Shown: positions 42,778-53,068 of the stretch, in pieces | How positions within the stretch are numbered: the stretch's first letter is position 1 | Layout of the letters: each line of letters begins with the position of its first letter | Source of the DNA: Sedimentisphaerales bacterium | GTDB lineage: Bacteria > Planctomycetota > Phycisphaerae > Sedimentisphaerales > Anaerobacaceae | DNA: 55,797 bases | Reading direction: 5' to 3' | Assembly (NCBI GenBank): GCA_016927855.1 | Contig: JAFGLV010000141.1 | Coordinates: 1-55,797, forward strand | Translations under genes and position numbers: made by a program | Notes under the pieces: model-generated | What the model saw: only the letters and a program-made list of their open reading frames with translations | Database searches by the model: none | What the model was told of the DNA's origin: nothing

Positions 42778-44883
42778 ATGACTGCGAACGTTCGTCGGTT
42801 TGCGGCTGGTGTGTCTGCCGTTGTCTTTGGCGCCGCTTCCGCTGTTGCCGGTCAACCGATCGGCTCGCTGTCGCCAGATGAGCGCCTCGCTCAGTATTTT
42901 CAGGCCGAGACGGAGAGACTTGCCGATCGTTGCCTGACCGACGTTGCCACCCTTGAGGATTGGCAAGCCAAACGCGCGCTGTGCCGAGCGCGATTGCTGG
43001 AAATGCTCGGTCTTGATCCTCTCCCCGAGAAGACTCCTCTGAAGCCTGTGGTCACGGGCACGATCGAGCGCGAGGACTTCACCGTTGAGAGACTCCACTT
43101 CCAATCACGACCAGGCCTCTATGTCACAGCCAGTCTGTACCTGCCCCGGGACCTGGGTAAACCTGCTCCGGCGATACTCTACGTCTGCGGTCACGCGGCC
43201 GTCGAGAAGGATGGCGTCAGCTATGGCAACAAGACCGCCTATCAACATCACGCCGCGTGGTTCGCCCGTCACGGCTATGTCTGTCTCGTCCTGGACACGC
43301 TGCAACTGGGCGAGATCGAGGGGATTCACCATGGGACCTACCGTGAGGGCATGTGGTGGTGGAACAGCCGCGGTTATACGCCGGCGGGCGTGGAGGCGTG
43401 GAATTGCGTCCGTGCGCTCGATTACCTGCAGACGCGGCCCGAGGTGGACTCAGATCGGATGGGCGTTACCGGCCGCTCCGGTGGCGGTGCCTATAGCTGG
43501 TCGATCGCCGCCATCGACGAGCGCATCAAGGTCGCGGTACCGGTAGCGGGGATCACCGACCTGCGAAACCACGTCGTGGACGGCTGCGTAGAAGGGCATT
43601 GTGATTGCATGTATTTCGTCAACACGTTTGGATGGGACTATCCGCTGGTCGCCGCGTTGGTGGCGCCCAGGCCTCTGCTGATCTCGAACACGGATAAGGA
43701 TACTATCTTCCCGCTTGATGGCGTCGTTCGTACTCATGATAAGGTTCGAAGTATTTACCGGCTCTACGGCGCCCAGAGGAACCTGGGTCTGAACATCACG
43801 GAAGGACCCCACCAGGACAGTCAGGAGCTGCGCGTACACGCCTTTGTGTGGTTCAACCGCTTCCTCAAGGGCGACGAGTCGCTCATCACTGAGCCGGCGG
43901 TGCCATTCTTCGAGCCCGAACAGCTAAGAGTGTTCCCTGAATTGCCGTCGGACCAGATCAACACCCAGATTCACGAGTCGTTCGTGCCAAGAGCGGAGCA
44001 GCCCACGATGCCGCAGTCACCCGCCGAGTGGGCGACCGAGCGCGACTCCTGGATGGAATTGTTACGAGAGAAGGTCTTTCGTGGCTGGCCGGAAGCACCG
44101 CAGGCCGGACCGCTTGAAGTGACTCAGGTCTTCTCCGGCGAGAACGGCGGCGTGCGCCTGAGCGTCTTCGAGCTCAACAGCCAGCCGCACGTTGGCCTCA
44201 GACTCTATCTGACGAGCAGGGCGGGTCTCGATGATCCGAACGCTGCTGAGATCCATGTGCTTGACGGGCCGGGCTGGGATAGATGGTCGGCAGCGATGCG
44301 AGTCGGCTTCGCCTCGGTTCTTGACGATTCGTCTCCTGAGCCGAATAGAGCCGCGTTCGAGCACTTCCGCGACACGCTCGGCCAAGCGGATCGCCTGATG
44401 ATCTACTTTGCGCCGCGCGGCATTGGCTCAGATGCCTGGAGCGGCGACGAGCGCACGCAGACTCACATCCGTCGACGCTTCATGTTACTGGGCCAGACCT
44501 TGGACGGCATGCGCGTCTGGGACGTCCGTCGCGCCCTTCAGACGCTCCACGGTTCTGAGCAAGTGCGAGGCCTGCCGATATACCTGAAAGGCAGCGGGGT
44601 TATGGCCGGCGTTGCCCTCTACGCTTCGCTGTTCGAGCCAGGCGTAGACCGTTTGGAGCTTCGTGATCTGCCCTCAAGCCATCGGCAAGGACCGACGTTC
44701 CTCAACGTGCTTCGGTTCATGGACCTCACCCAGGCTGCAGCGATGGCAGCCGAACACCGACCGGTCACGCTCTATCAGCGAGACAGGTCGCCATGGGGCT
44801 TTCCTCTGTCGGTCGCCGACAGTCTCAACTGGGGGCCGGAGCGACTTCGTGTGTTCGATTTGTCGGGCGCACCTGCCCCATAG
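42778..44883 (+). CDS. Exported alpha/beta-hydrolase esterase (acetylxylan-esterase-like)
   Basis: The product is 701 residues. After a signal peptide (1-24) comes an alpha/beta-hydrolase domain (about 85-385): 'PAPAILYVCGHA', the nucleophile Ser234 in 'GVTGRSGGGAYSW', an acid in 'SNTDKDTIFP' (D306 or D308) and His345 in 'EGPHQDSQ'. This resembles acetylxylan esterase and related prolyl-oligopeptidase-fold enzymes of polysaccharide loci. A second region (about 400-700) repeats parts of a hydrolase-like fold (PNAAEIHVLDGPGWDRW) without an obvious triad. The start has GGAGG eight bases upstream. It probably removes acetyl or other acyl groups from plant or algal polysaccharides, outside the cytoplasm. 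Confidence 0.83.
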   Translation: MTANVRRFAAGVSAVVFGAASAVAGQPIGSLSPDERLAQYFQAETERLADRCLTDVATLEDWQAKRALCRARLLEMLGLDPLPEKTPLKPVVTGTIEREDFTVERLHFQSRPGLYVTASLYLPRDLGKPAPAILYVCGHAAVEKDGVSYGNKTAYQHHAAWFARHGYVCLVLDTLQLGEIEGIHHGTYREGMWWWNSRGYTPAGVEAWNCVRALDYLQTRPEVDSDRMGVTGRSGGGAYSWSIAAIDERIKVAVPVAGITDLRNHVVDGCVEGHCDCMYFVNTFGWDYPLVAALVAPRPLLISNTDKDTIFPLDGVVRTHDKVRSIYRLYGAQRNLGLNITEGPHQDSQELRVHAFVWFNRFLKGDESLITEPAVPFFEPEQLRVFPELPSDQINTQIHESFVPRAEQPTMPQSPAEWATERDSWMELLREKVFRGWPEAPQAGPLEVTQVFSGENGGVRLSVFELNSQPHVGLRLYLTSRAGLDDPNAAEIHVLDGPGWDRWSAAMRVGFASVLDDSSPEPNRAAFEHFRDTLGQADRLMIYFAPRGIGSDAWSGDERTQTHIRRRFMLLGQTLDGMRVWDVRRALQTLHGSEQVRGLPIYLKGSGVMAGVALYASLFEPGVDRLELRDLPSSHRQGPTFLNVLRFMDLTQAAAMAAEHRPVTLYQRDRSPWGFPLSVADSLNWGPERLRVFDLSGAPAP

Positions 44884-44902
44884 CAGCCGAAGGACTGTGC
44901 CC

Positions 44903-45838
44903 ATGGAGATTCCGGGATTGGTGGACCTTCAGGTCAATGGTTTCAAAGGCGTCGATTTCTCCGGCGCTGACGTGACTGAAGCCGACGTTGCCGGCGCGTG
45001 CCGCGCGTTGTTAGACGAAGGGACCACGGCATTTCTTGCGACGTTGATTACCTGCCCGGAGGAAATCTACGCGCGCAATCTGCCGCTTATCGCCAGGGTC
45101 ATGAACCGGGACGAATTCGAGGGTCGCTTGCTTGGCATTCACCTCGAGGGGCCTTTCCTCTCGCGCCAAGAGGGCGCGCGAGGAGTTCATAATCCCGAGT
45201 GGATGAAGATGCCCGATATCGATTATCTCGAACGCCTTATTGGGTGGGCGAACGGCAAGATAAGGCTATTGACCCTCGCGGCCGAACTGGACGGCGCGGA
45301 AGCGCTCGCTCGACACGCGACGGACCGCGAGGTCACGGTCTCATTAGGCCACCAGATGGCTGACGCCGATGACCTCGACAGGCTGGTTCGTGCCGGCGCG
45401 AAGGCGCTGACCCATCTGGGCAACGGTGTCCCGGCCGTACTGCCACGCCACGAGAACCCGATCTGGGCCGGACTGGGCAACGACGACCTCTCTGCGACGA
45501 TCATTACCGACGGACATCACCTGCCGGTCTCGATGCTCAAGACGATCATTCGCACGAAGGGTCCCCTGCGGTGCATCATCGTCAGTGACGCTTCGCCGCT
45601 GGCAGGACTGCCGCCGGGACAGTATGAATCCATGGGCGCAAGAGTCGTCCTGGACAAGTCGGGCCGGCTGTACAACCCGATCACAGGATACATGGTCGGC
45701 TCTTCTGCCACGATGCGTACGTGCGTGGACTATCTGGCTTCATTGAACATCGTACGCGAAGATGAGCTTACCATGATGGCGTTTGAAAATCCGTTGAAGC
45801 TGATCGGAATCGATCCCACTTGGATCCGACCTGCCTGA
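44903..45838 (+). CDS. Short N-acetylglucosamine-6-phosphate deacetylase-like enzyme
   Basis: This 311-residue protein is about 70 residues shorter than E. coli NagA. It starts directly at the first barrel strand (GLVDLQVNGFKGVDFSG). The NagA-type metal and catalytic motifs are present: 'GIHLEGPFL' (metal Glu), 'SLGHQMAD' and 'THLGNG' (His), and 'IVSDASPLAG' (catalytic Asp). The N-terminal beta-sandwich is missing, and no homologous sequence lies upstream in any frame. It starts 19 bases after the esterase with AAGGA eight bases before the ATG. It should remove acetyl groups from amino-sugar phosphates, but the missing domain makes the exact substrate uncertain. Confidence 0.82.
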   Translation: MEIPGLVDLQVNGFKGVDFSGADVTEADVAGACRALLDEGTTAFLATLITCPEEIYARNLPLIARVMNRDEFEGRLLGIHLEGPFLSRQEGARGVHNPEWMKMPDIDYLERLIGWANGKIRLLTLAAELDGAEALARHATDREVTVSLGHQMADADDLDRLVRAGAKALTHLGNGVPAVLPRHENPIWAGLGNDDLSATIITDGHHLPVSMLKTIIRTKGPLRCIIVSDASPLAGLPPGQYESMGARVVLDKSGRLYNPITGYMVGSSATMRTCVDYLASLNIVREDELTMMAFENPLKLIGIDPTWIRPA

Positions 45839-45856
45839 GACGAGCTTCGTCCCAGA

Positions 45857-46309
45857 TCAATTGCGCGGGGGCAAGTCTGTGGTCTCTTGAGGTCGGTCTC
45901 GTGCTGGCGGCTTCGATAGCCTGATGCTGAGAACCATCAGAAGCACTCCGAGCGCTCCGAGGAGGAACCCAGCGAGTGGGCTTGAGTCCGAACTGTCGTT
46001 GAACATGGGAAAGCCAGGTAGATAGCGGATCGATACCTTGGCGCCGACCGACGGCAAGTCGGCAGGGTTGTGGACGCTCTTGAGAACATAGCTGCCTCGA
46101 CATAGCGGCCTGCCCACTCTAAAACGGTAGGAAATCCGATAGTCGTGATCCAGCGTCCCATCCTGCTTGCGGCCCACTTCGCTGACCTTGGTGACGATTG
46201 CCTGAGTCGAAACCCCAATCGCGCTGAGCGCGGTGCCGCGCAATCCGAGGAGAACCAGCAGGATGCCCACTCCCAGCAGGATCAAACGCATGCCTTGGGA
46301 TTTCTTCAT
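45857..46309 (-). CDS. DUF3592-like membrane protein
   Basis: The product is 150 residues with a helix near each end (MRLILLGVGILLVLLGLRG and LAGFLLGALGVLLMVLSIRL) and an extracytoplasmic middle (STQAIVTKVSEVGRKQDGTLDHDYRISYRFRVG), as in DUF3592 proteins. I start it at the ATG at 46309 (GAGGG five bases upstream). A longer in-frame version would include a palindromic repeat and is unlikely. The function is unknown. It is convergent with the NagA-like gene. Confidence 0.7.
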   Translation of the reverse strand: MKKSQGMRLILLGVGILLVLLGLRGTALSAIGVSTQAIVTKVSEVGRKQDGTLDHDYRISYRFRVGRPLCRGSYVLKSVHNPADLPSVGAKVSIRYLPGFPMFNDSSDSSPLAGFLLGALGVLLMVLSIRLSKPPARDRPQETTDLPPRN

Positions 46310-46794
46310 AAACGCCCTCAGCACTATTGACGATTGAATAGCCAACTCAACTACCGCTCTGACCCTGTCATTCCTGCGCAGGCAGGAATCCAGTCTCCTC
46401 CTCCGCGTTTCTGAACCCCTGCCTATTCGGCTGCGCTCAGGGCGGGCTCTGCGCAGGGGTGACAACACGGCGGGCAGATCCTTTTTTGTTTGGCCATTCA
46501 AAGCTCAATAAGACGCGCCGGCACCACCTTTACCGTGGCCTGTCCCTGCCTATACCTGCTGTCGGACCGGAGCCTCCCGCAGAAGGGACTTCCATCACTC
46601 ATAGTATACTCCATTCTTCGTTGTTCTTCAAGAAGCGAGTCATCCGGCTGCAGTGACACCTGTGCCCTGTGGCCGGTGGTGGCGGCCATGACTGGGGCCA
46701 CAGTAAATGCTTGATATCTTTGCCGTCCGTGCCGACACTGTACAATCGCCGGTGTGGCGCTTGTGTCGCGCCGACGAGGGCAACAGGAGGTTCT
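46310..46794. other. Divergent gap with a palindromic repeat
   Basis: There are 485 bases between the DUF3592 gene (-) and the flavoprotein gene (+), with no credible gene. A perfect palindrome ATTCCTGC-GCAG-GCAGGAAT lies at 46370-46389, the type of unit that is dispersed in many genomes and, when translated, gives 'LDSCLRRNDR'. A short dyad TTCTT-C-AAGAA is at 46624-46634. No clear promoter boxes are visible. Confidence 0.5.
46370..46389. repeat. Short palindromic dispersed-type repeat
   Basis: Perfect 8-bp arms (ATTCCTGC and GCAGGAAT) flank a four-base centre GCAG. It continues into TCCAGTC, which is typical of the widespread ATTCC(T/C)GC family of intergenic repeats. Only one copy is in this window, so the family assignment rests on general knowledge. 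Confidence 0.5.
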
Positions 46795-47463
46795 ATGGCG
46801 ACAGACAAGTTCGTTCCACTGGGTTCCTACCACGAGTACGCACCGGAGGAGATGGAGCGGCGTGCGGCGTCTTTCTACGCCGATCTGCAACGAAGGCGGA
46901 GCGTGCGTCACTTCTCCGATCGACCCGTGTCGCGCGACGTAGTCAGGCATTGCCTCGCGGCTGCTGCTTCCGCGCCCAGCGGCGCCAACATGCAGCCGTG
47001 GTACTTCGTCGCAGTTGGTGACCCTGAGGTGAAGCGAGAGATCCGTGCGGCCGCCGAAACAGAGGAACGCGAGTTCTACTTGAGGCGAGCGGGGCAGGAA
47101 TGGCTGCACGCCCTCTCGGCTCTTGGGACGGATTGCCACAAGCCCTTCCTGGAGCAAGCGCCGTACCTGATTGTGGTGTTTGCCCAGCCCTACAGTGTCG
47201 CGCCGGATGGCGTGAAGGTGAAGCACTACTTCGTGCGAGAATCCGTTGGGATAGCCACTGGGATTCTGGTCGCGGCCGTTCACAACGCGGGCTTGGCCGC
47301 CTTGCCGTACACCCCGAGTCGACCCCAATTCCTCCTACGGATTCTTGGACGGCCCGAAAACGAGCGGCCCTTCCTGGTGTTGGTGGTCGGGTATCCGGCC
47401 GAGGGAGCCATGGTGCCCGTAATAGAGAAGAAGAGCTTCGATGAGATCGCGAGCTTTATATGA
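46795..47463 (+). CDS. Nitroreductase-family flavoprotein, iodotyrosine-deiodinase-like
   Basis: The 222-residue product contains '[19 protein letters not shown]' and '[18 protein letters not shown]', the FMN-binding signatures of the nitroreductase superfamily. They are closest in pattern to bacterial iodotyrosine deiodinase homologues and BluB-like proteins. '[27 protein letters not shown]' forms the second conserved half. The start has AGGAGG four bases upstream. It probably acts as a homodimer that reduces a halogenated or quinone-like aromatic compound; the substrate is not known. A sialidase-like gene follows 52 bases later. Confidence 0.87.
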   Translation: MATDKFVPLGSYHEYAPEEMERRAASFYADLQRRRSVRHFSDRPVSRDVVRHCLAAAASAPSGANMQPWYFVAVGDPEVKREIRAAAETEEREFYLRRAGQEWLHALSALGTDCHKPFLEQAPYLIVVFAQPYSVAPDGVKVKHYFVRESVGIATGILVAAVHNAGLAALPYTPSRPQFLLRILGRPENERPFLVLVVGYPAEGAMVPVIEKKSFDEIASFI

Positions 47464-47515
47464 CTTGAGCATGATGCCGTGCGAGAGATTTCGCCCGATG
47501 GGCCTAGGAGGAAGA

Positions 47516-48685
47516 ATGTCCAAAGCGAGAATCTGGTTCTTGATGATGCTCATGGTTTCGGCAGCGCGACATGCGCAAGGCACCCAAGCAGCGTATTTCT
47601 CCATCCCGCTCGTGGACCTGGACGGTCGGACCGATATGCAGGTAGTGGTGGATCGGGAGCAGGGGCAGTACCTGGGCCATCCCACCACGGTCCTGCTGGA
47701 GGATGGCAAGACGATTTATTGTGTCTATCCGAAGGGCCATGGGCGGGGAGCCATTGTCATGAAACGCAGCGACGACGGAGGCCTGACTTGGTCCGGCCGC
47801 CTGCCGACGCCGCCAAGCTGGGCCACCTCCAGGGAAGTCCCGACGATTCACCGTGTCATTGATGCCGAGGGGAAGAAGCGCCTGATCCTCTGGTCCGGCC
47901 TCTATCCCGCCCGCCTGGCGGTCTCGAACGACGACGGGCGAGCCTGGAGCGACCTGAAGCCGGTCGGTGACTGGGGCGGCATCGTCGTCATGGCGTCGGT
48001 AGAAGCGCTTCGTACCGGCGAAGGACACTACCTGGCTCTGTTTCACGACGACGGACGGTTCTTTGCAGGCGAGCCGCAGGCAAAGAGTCCTGTGGTCATG
48101 ACGCTGTACACGACGATCTCGCGAGATGGCGGGCTAACCTGGAGCTATCCCGAGAGCATTTGCAGCAGTAGCGACATACACTTGTGCGAGCCGGGGCCCA
48201 TTCGCTCGCCCGGCGGTGAGCAGATGGCGGTGTTGTTACGCGAGAACAGCCGCAGAAAGAACTCGCATATCATGTTCTCTGACGATGAAGGCAAGACATG
48301 GTCAGAGCCGCGCGAATTGCCCAATTCACTGACGGGTGACCGGCACGTGGGCAAGTATGCGCCCGATGGAAGGCTCTTTGTCACCTTTCGCGACCGCGCA
48401 TCCGCAGGCAAGATCAGCCCCACCGAGGGCGACTGGGTTGGCTGGGTCGGAACCTACGAGGATCTCGTGCAGGGACGGGAAGGTCAGTATCGCGTTCGCC
48501 TCAAGGACAACACCAGAGCTGCTGATTGTGCCTATCCCGGTCTCGAACTCCTGCCGGACGGCACCTTTGTGACGACGACGTACGGACACTGGCAGCAGGG
48601 CGAGCAACCCTACATCCTGAGCATCCGCTTCACGATTCAGCAGCTCGATGCACTGGCCGGTGCCCGCCCGGCGAGAGCACCGTGA
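47516..48685 (+). CDS. Exported sialidase-like beta-propeller protein
   Basis: The 389-residue product has a signal peptide (about 1-22) and a six-bladed-propeller pattern with four Asp-box motifs: 'SDDGGLTWSG', 'SNDDGRAWSD', 'SRDGGLTWSY' and 'SDDEGKTWSE'. This places it among BNR-repeat exo-sialidase-like proteins. The canonical FRIP motif near the N-terminus is not clear, and later Arg residues (LRENSRR, FRDRAS) could belong to an arginine triad. True sialidase activity is therefore uncertain. The start has AGGAGG four bases upstream. It faces the ettA remnant across ten bases. Confidence 0.83.
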   Translation: MSKARIWFLMMLMVSAARHAQGTQAAYFSIPLVDLDGRTDMQVVVDREQGQYLGHPTTVLLEDGKTIYCVYPKGHGRGAIVMKRSDDGGLTWSGRLPTPPSWATSREVPTIHRVIDAEGKKRLILWSGLYPARLAVSNDDGRAWSDLKPVGDWGGIVVMASVEALRTGEGHYLALFHDDGRFFAGEPQAKSPVVMTLYTTISRDGGLTWSYPESICSSSDIHLCEPGPIRSPGGEQMAVLLRENSRRKNSHIMFSDDEGKTWSEPRELPNSLTGDRHVGKYAPDGRLFVTFRDRASAGKISPTEGDWVGWVGTYEDLVQGREGQYRVRLKDNTRAADCAYPGLELLPDGTFVTTTYGHWQQGEQPYILSIRFTIQQLDALAGARPARAP

Positions 48686-48695
48686 GCCTGCCGGT

Positions 48696-50382
<1,687 letters not shown>

Positions 50383-50474
50383 CGGGAATCCTCAAGACCA
50401 AAGAAAGAAGCTTCAAGGAAGCGGTACTATAACCCAATAGCGTTGCCCTTGGCAAGGAATGCGGTGCGCGGATG

Positions 50475-51959
50475 TCAGTTTTGGCTGCGCAGGATCGCCG
50501 GTTTGATCGTCCAGGCTTGCAGCCTGGCGATCTCCATCATGCGCGGCGCGTTGAAACCTTCCGGAAAGATGATCCATCCCCAGAGGCGTGGTGCATTGTC
50601 GGCGACGTACTTCTTCGCTTCCAGCTCACCTCGGTGCAAGGGAACCCGTCCTGATCGTTGTCCCGATGCCACTACCGAAGCCAGCGTGACGGCGAAATCC
50701 TCCGGTCGCACAGGCCTACCCGCCACCCACACCACAGATGGCAGTAGCTTTGCTTCGCGAGCGATCTGCAACAACTCTCGTGCGGCGTCCTGGATGGCAC
50801 CCCAGGTGAACGTGCCTTCAGTGATGAACCGCTGGGGCGTCGAAGCCGGGCCGTAGGCGAATTCCAGCGTCAGCTCGTTGGGCCGATAGGTGGCATCGCT
50901 CTGGGCGACCGAGGCTGATAGAGTCAGCAGACCTTCGGCGGCGGAAACGACCCGTCCGCCCAAATCGACGTAGGTAAGCGATTGCTGAAAGGCTGTGGCG
51001 ATGGTCTGGATGTCGGCTTCCGTTAGCGGATGAGAATAGACTCGGTCCGGATACAGCGACGGGATTTCCCTGGCGGTCACTAACCGCGTGGCGGGATGCC
51101 TGACGATGTGGTCGAGATACGTTTCGAACGCCGCGAAAGCCTGCTCCTGCTCCGGCGGAGATTTCAGGGGCGGCAGCTTCCATTCGGAACGCGGAGGGTT
51201 GGCTCCGCGCGCGAAATTGACGCCGTCCCAGAACTGCCGATGCACGAACTCACAGGGATGGTAGAAGATGCTGATGATCCCGCCGCCTTCCCGCCTCAGC
51301 TTCTCGTGGGCGCGGTCGAATCTCGTACACGCCTGCTTGACCTCCTCGCCCGTCCATCCCGTACGGATGACGCAGTCGCCCAACTCCAGAATGTTCAGCA
51401 CGCCGCAGTACCAGAAGGGACGGTCGTTCAGGTTCACGTGCGAGGTTACGTCCAGGTAGAGGGGAATGTCAAACGCGCGCAGAGCGGCGTAGCTCTGCGG
51501 CGTCCACGAGCCGCCAGGCTGGCCGTAGCAGGAGGCATTGACGCCAAACACGCGCCGCAGGATGTCGAGCCCGACGCCCTCACGGCGCGTGAATTCCGCG
51601 ACGCCTTCCTGCCAGTCCAGGTCCCGGCAATACTCCGACGGCGTGGGATGGACGCTGTGGTAGGTCGAATGGTAGGCGATGTCGTTTTTCGCTAACGCCA
51701 GGATCACGTCATCCCGCGCGCGTTCTTCGAGCACTCTGGCCTTCTCGCCGACGATCTTGAACGTGGCCTGGACGTTTCGCTCGGCAAACATCTCGGCCAG
51801 TCGCTTGGCCGCATCGTCGGCTTGCGGCAGGATGAAGTCCTCCGTGTCGAACCAGAAGGTGACATAGACCGCGGGATTGCCCGAAGCTGCCCAGGAAGAC
51901 GCGCAGATGAACAGACAAGCCAGGAATACACCCGTTAGGCGCCAGCGCGATGCGCTCAT
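50475..51959 (-). CDS. Exported polysaccharide-deacetylase-like protein
   Basis: The 494-residue product has a signal peptide (about 1-26) and a NodB-like domain (about 30-300): 'VTFWFDTEDFILPQ' gives the first Asp pair, 'IAYHSTYHSVHP' the His-x3-His metal motif, and 'GVNASCYGQPGGSWTPQS' and 'IISIFYHPCEFVH' the later conserved segments. A C-terminal region of about 190 residues has no recognised family. Substrates of such enzymes are acetylated sugars or related amides. I start it at the ATG at 51959; an upstream in-frame extension overlaps the GH16 gene and is Arg/Ser/Thr-rich noise. The gap to GH16 is 46 bases, so they probably share a transcript. Confidence 0.82.
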   Translation of the reverse strand: MSASRWRLTGVFLACLFICASSWAASGNPAVYVTFWFDTEDFILPQADDAAKRLAEMFAERNVQATFKIVGEKARVLEERARDDVILALAKNDIAYHSTYHSVHPTPSEYCRDLDWQEGVAEFTRREGVGLDILRRVFGVNASCYGQPGGSWTPQSYAALRAFDIPLYLDVTSHVNLNDRPFWYCGVLNILELGDCVIRTGWTGEEVKQACTRFDRAHEKLRREGGGIISIFYHPCEFVHRQFWDGVNFARGANPPRSEWKLPPLKSPPEQEQAFAAFETYLDHIVRHPATRLVTAREIPSLYPDRVYSHPLTEADIQTIATAFQQSLTYVDLGGRVVSAAEGLLTLSASVAQSDATYRPNELTLEFAYGPASTPQRFITEGTFTWGAIQDAARELLQIAREAKLLPSVVWVAGRPVRPEDFAVTLASVVASGQRSGRVPLHRGELEAKKYVADNAPRLWGWIIFPEGFNAPRMMEIARLQAWTIKPAILRSQN

Positions 51960-52005
51960 AGTCCTTCCCCCTTCATTTTCAGGCTTGGCGGGCTCGCGAA
52001 TCGGT

Positions 52006-52836
52006 CTATCCCGCAGCTTTCTGATAGACGCGTACGTAGTCGATATAGTAGCGCTGCGGGAAGATGCTGTCGTCGATTCCCTTCTGGCCACCCCAGGAGC
52101 CGCCGATCGCGAGGTTAAGGATGAGATACTGGTCCTTGTCGTAGGGCCAAACGTCGTTGCCGGTCCCTTCGTTCTTGAAGGTGAAGTACTTCTGGTCATC
52201 GACGAAGAAATCGATGTGGTCTTCGTACCATTCGATCGCGTAGACGTGAAACGCTTCCGAGGCATCGGGGATGGTGATCTTGTCGCCTTTGCCGGTCCCG
52301 CGGGTGTGGTTGTAGCTCCTCGTGTGGACGTTGGCGTGGATGATGCCCGGCTCGAAGCCGACGAACTCCATGATGTCGATCTCGCCGCAGGTGGGCCAAC
52401 CGACCTCGCGTATGTTCGTCCCGAGCGTCCAGATCGCCGGCCAGGTGCCGCGGCCCGGAGGCAGCTTGGCGCGGACTTCGATCCGTCCGTAGGTCCAGCT
52501 TGCCTTCCCCTGAGTGGTCAGGCTGGCGGAGGTGTACTCTGCAAACTCGCGGCTGCGCCGGCCTCGTCTCGACTCCGGGTCATAGTCGGGATTCTTGAAC
52601 TGTTCCCTCCGCGCCTCGATGACCAGCATCCCGTCCTCGACGCGGGCGTTCTCCAGACGCTCGCTCGTGTAGAACTGCTGCTCGTTGTTGCGAATGAACC
52701 CGGTTTCGTAGCCCCACTTGGCAGGGTCCGGCAGGCCGGGCTTGTCGAATTCATCCGACCAGACAAGCCTGCGCTGGCTGGCGCAGCCCGAGACGAACGT
52801 GAGTACCACCAGACCGATCAGAACGTGCTTTTGCAT
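52006..52836 (-). CDS. GH16 endo-beta-glucanase lipoprotein
   Basis: The 276-residue product has a lipoprotein signal (VSGC, Cys18), so it sits at the membrane surface. The GH16 core is clear: 'LVWSDEFDKPGLPDPAKWGY', 'ASWTYGRIEVRAKLPPGRGTWPAIW' and the catalytic motif 'GEIDIMEFVG' with nucleophile Glu152 and acid/base Glu157. It ends with 'YYIDYVRVYQ'. The layout matches laminarinase-type (beta-1,3-glucanase) members, but other beta-glucans or agars are possible. It is the first gene of a minus-strand pair with the deacetylase-like gene and is divergent from the GH106 gene. Confidence 0.93.
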   Translation of the reverse strand: MQKHVLIGLVVLTFVSGCASQRRLVWSDEFDKPGLPDPAKWGYETGFIRNNEQQFYTSERLENARVEDGMLVIEARREQFKNPDYDPESRRGRRSREFAEYTSASLTTQGKASWTYGRIEVRAKLPPGRGTWPAIWTLGTNIREVGWPTCGEIDIMEFVGFEPGIIHANVHTRSYNHTRGTGKGDKITIPDASEAFHVYAIEWYEDHIDFFVDDQKYFTFKNEGTGNDVWPYDKDQYLILNLAIGGSWGGQKGIDDSIFPQRYYIDYVRVYQKAAG

Positions 52837-53068
52837 GAGTGGCTCCTTTCCTGATCCCTAGGTTGATGAATGACACCGGATCCTGCTCAATCGACGGTAA
52901 TGATACCACTGCCGACGGGGTTCGGCCAGGAGGATTGAAGGCAAAACAGGGAGAACCTGCCGCTCGGGACGCCAGCGTCTTGACGTTTCCGCGGCGTGCG
53001 GAGACAATACGGTTGTGACGCACGAACGCTCAAGGCAGACATTCACGCTTCGAAGGAGTCACCCAACC

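Noticed and set aside
51960..52265. In-frame N-terminal extension of the deacetylase-like protein
   Set aside because: It overlaps the GH16 gene in another frame and has no homology signal; a proper signal peptide starts at 51959.
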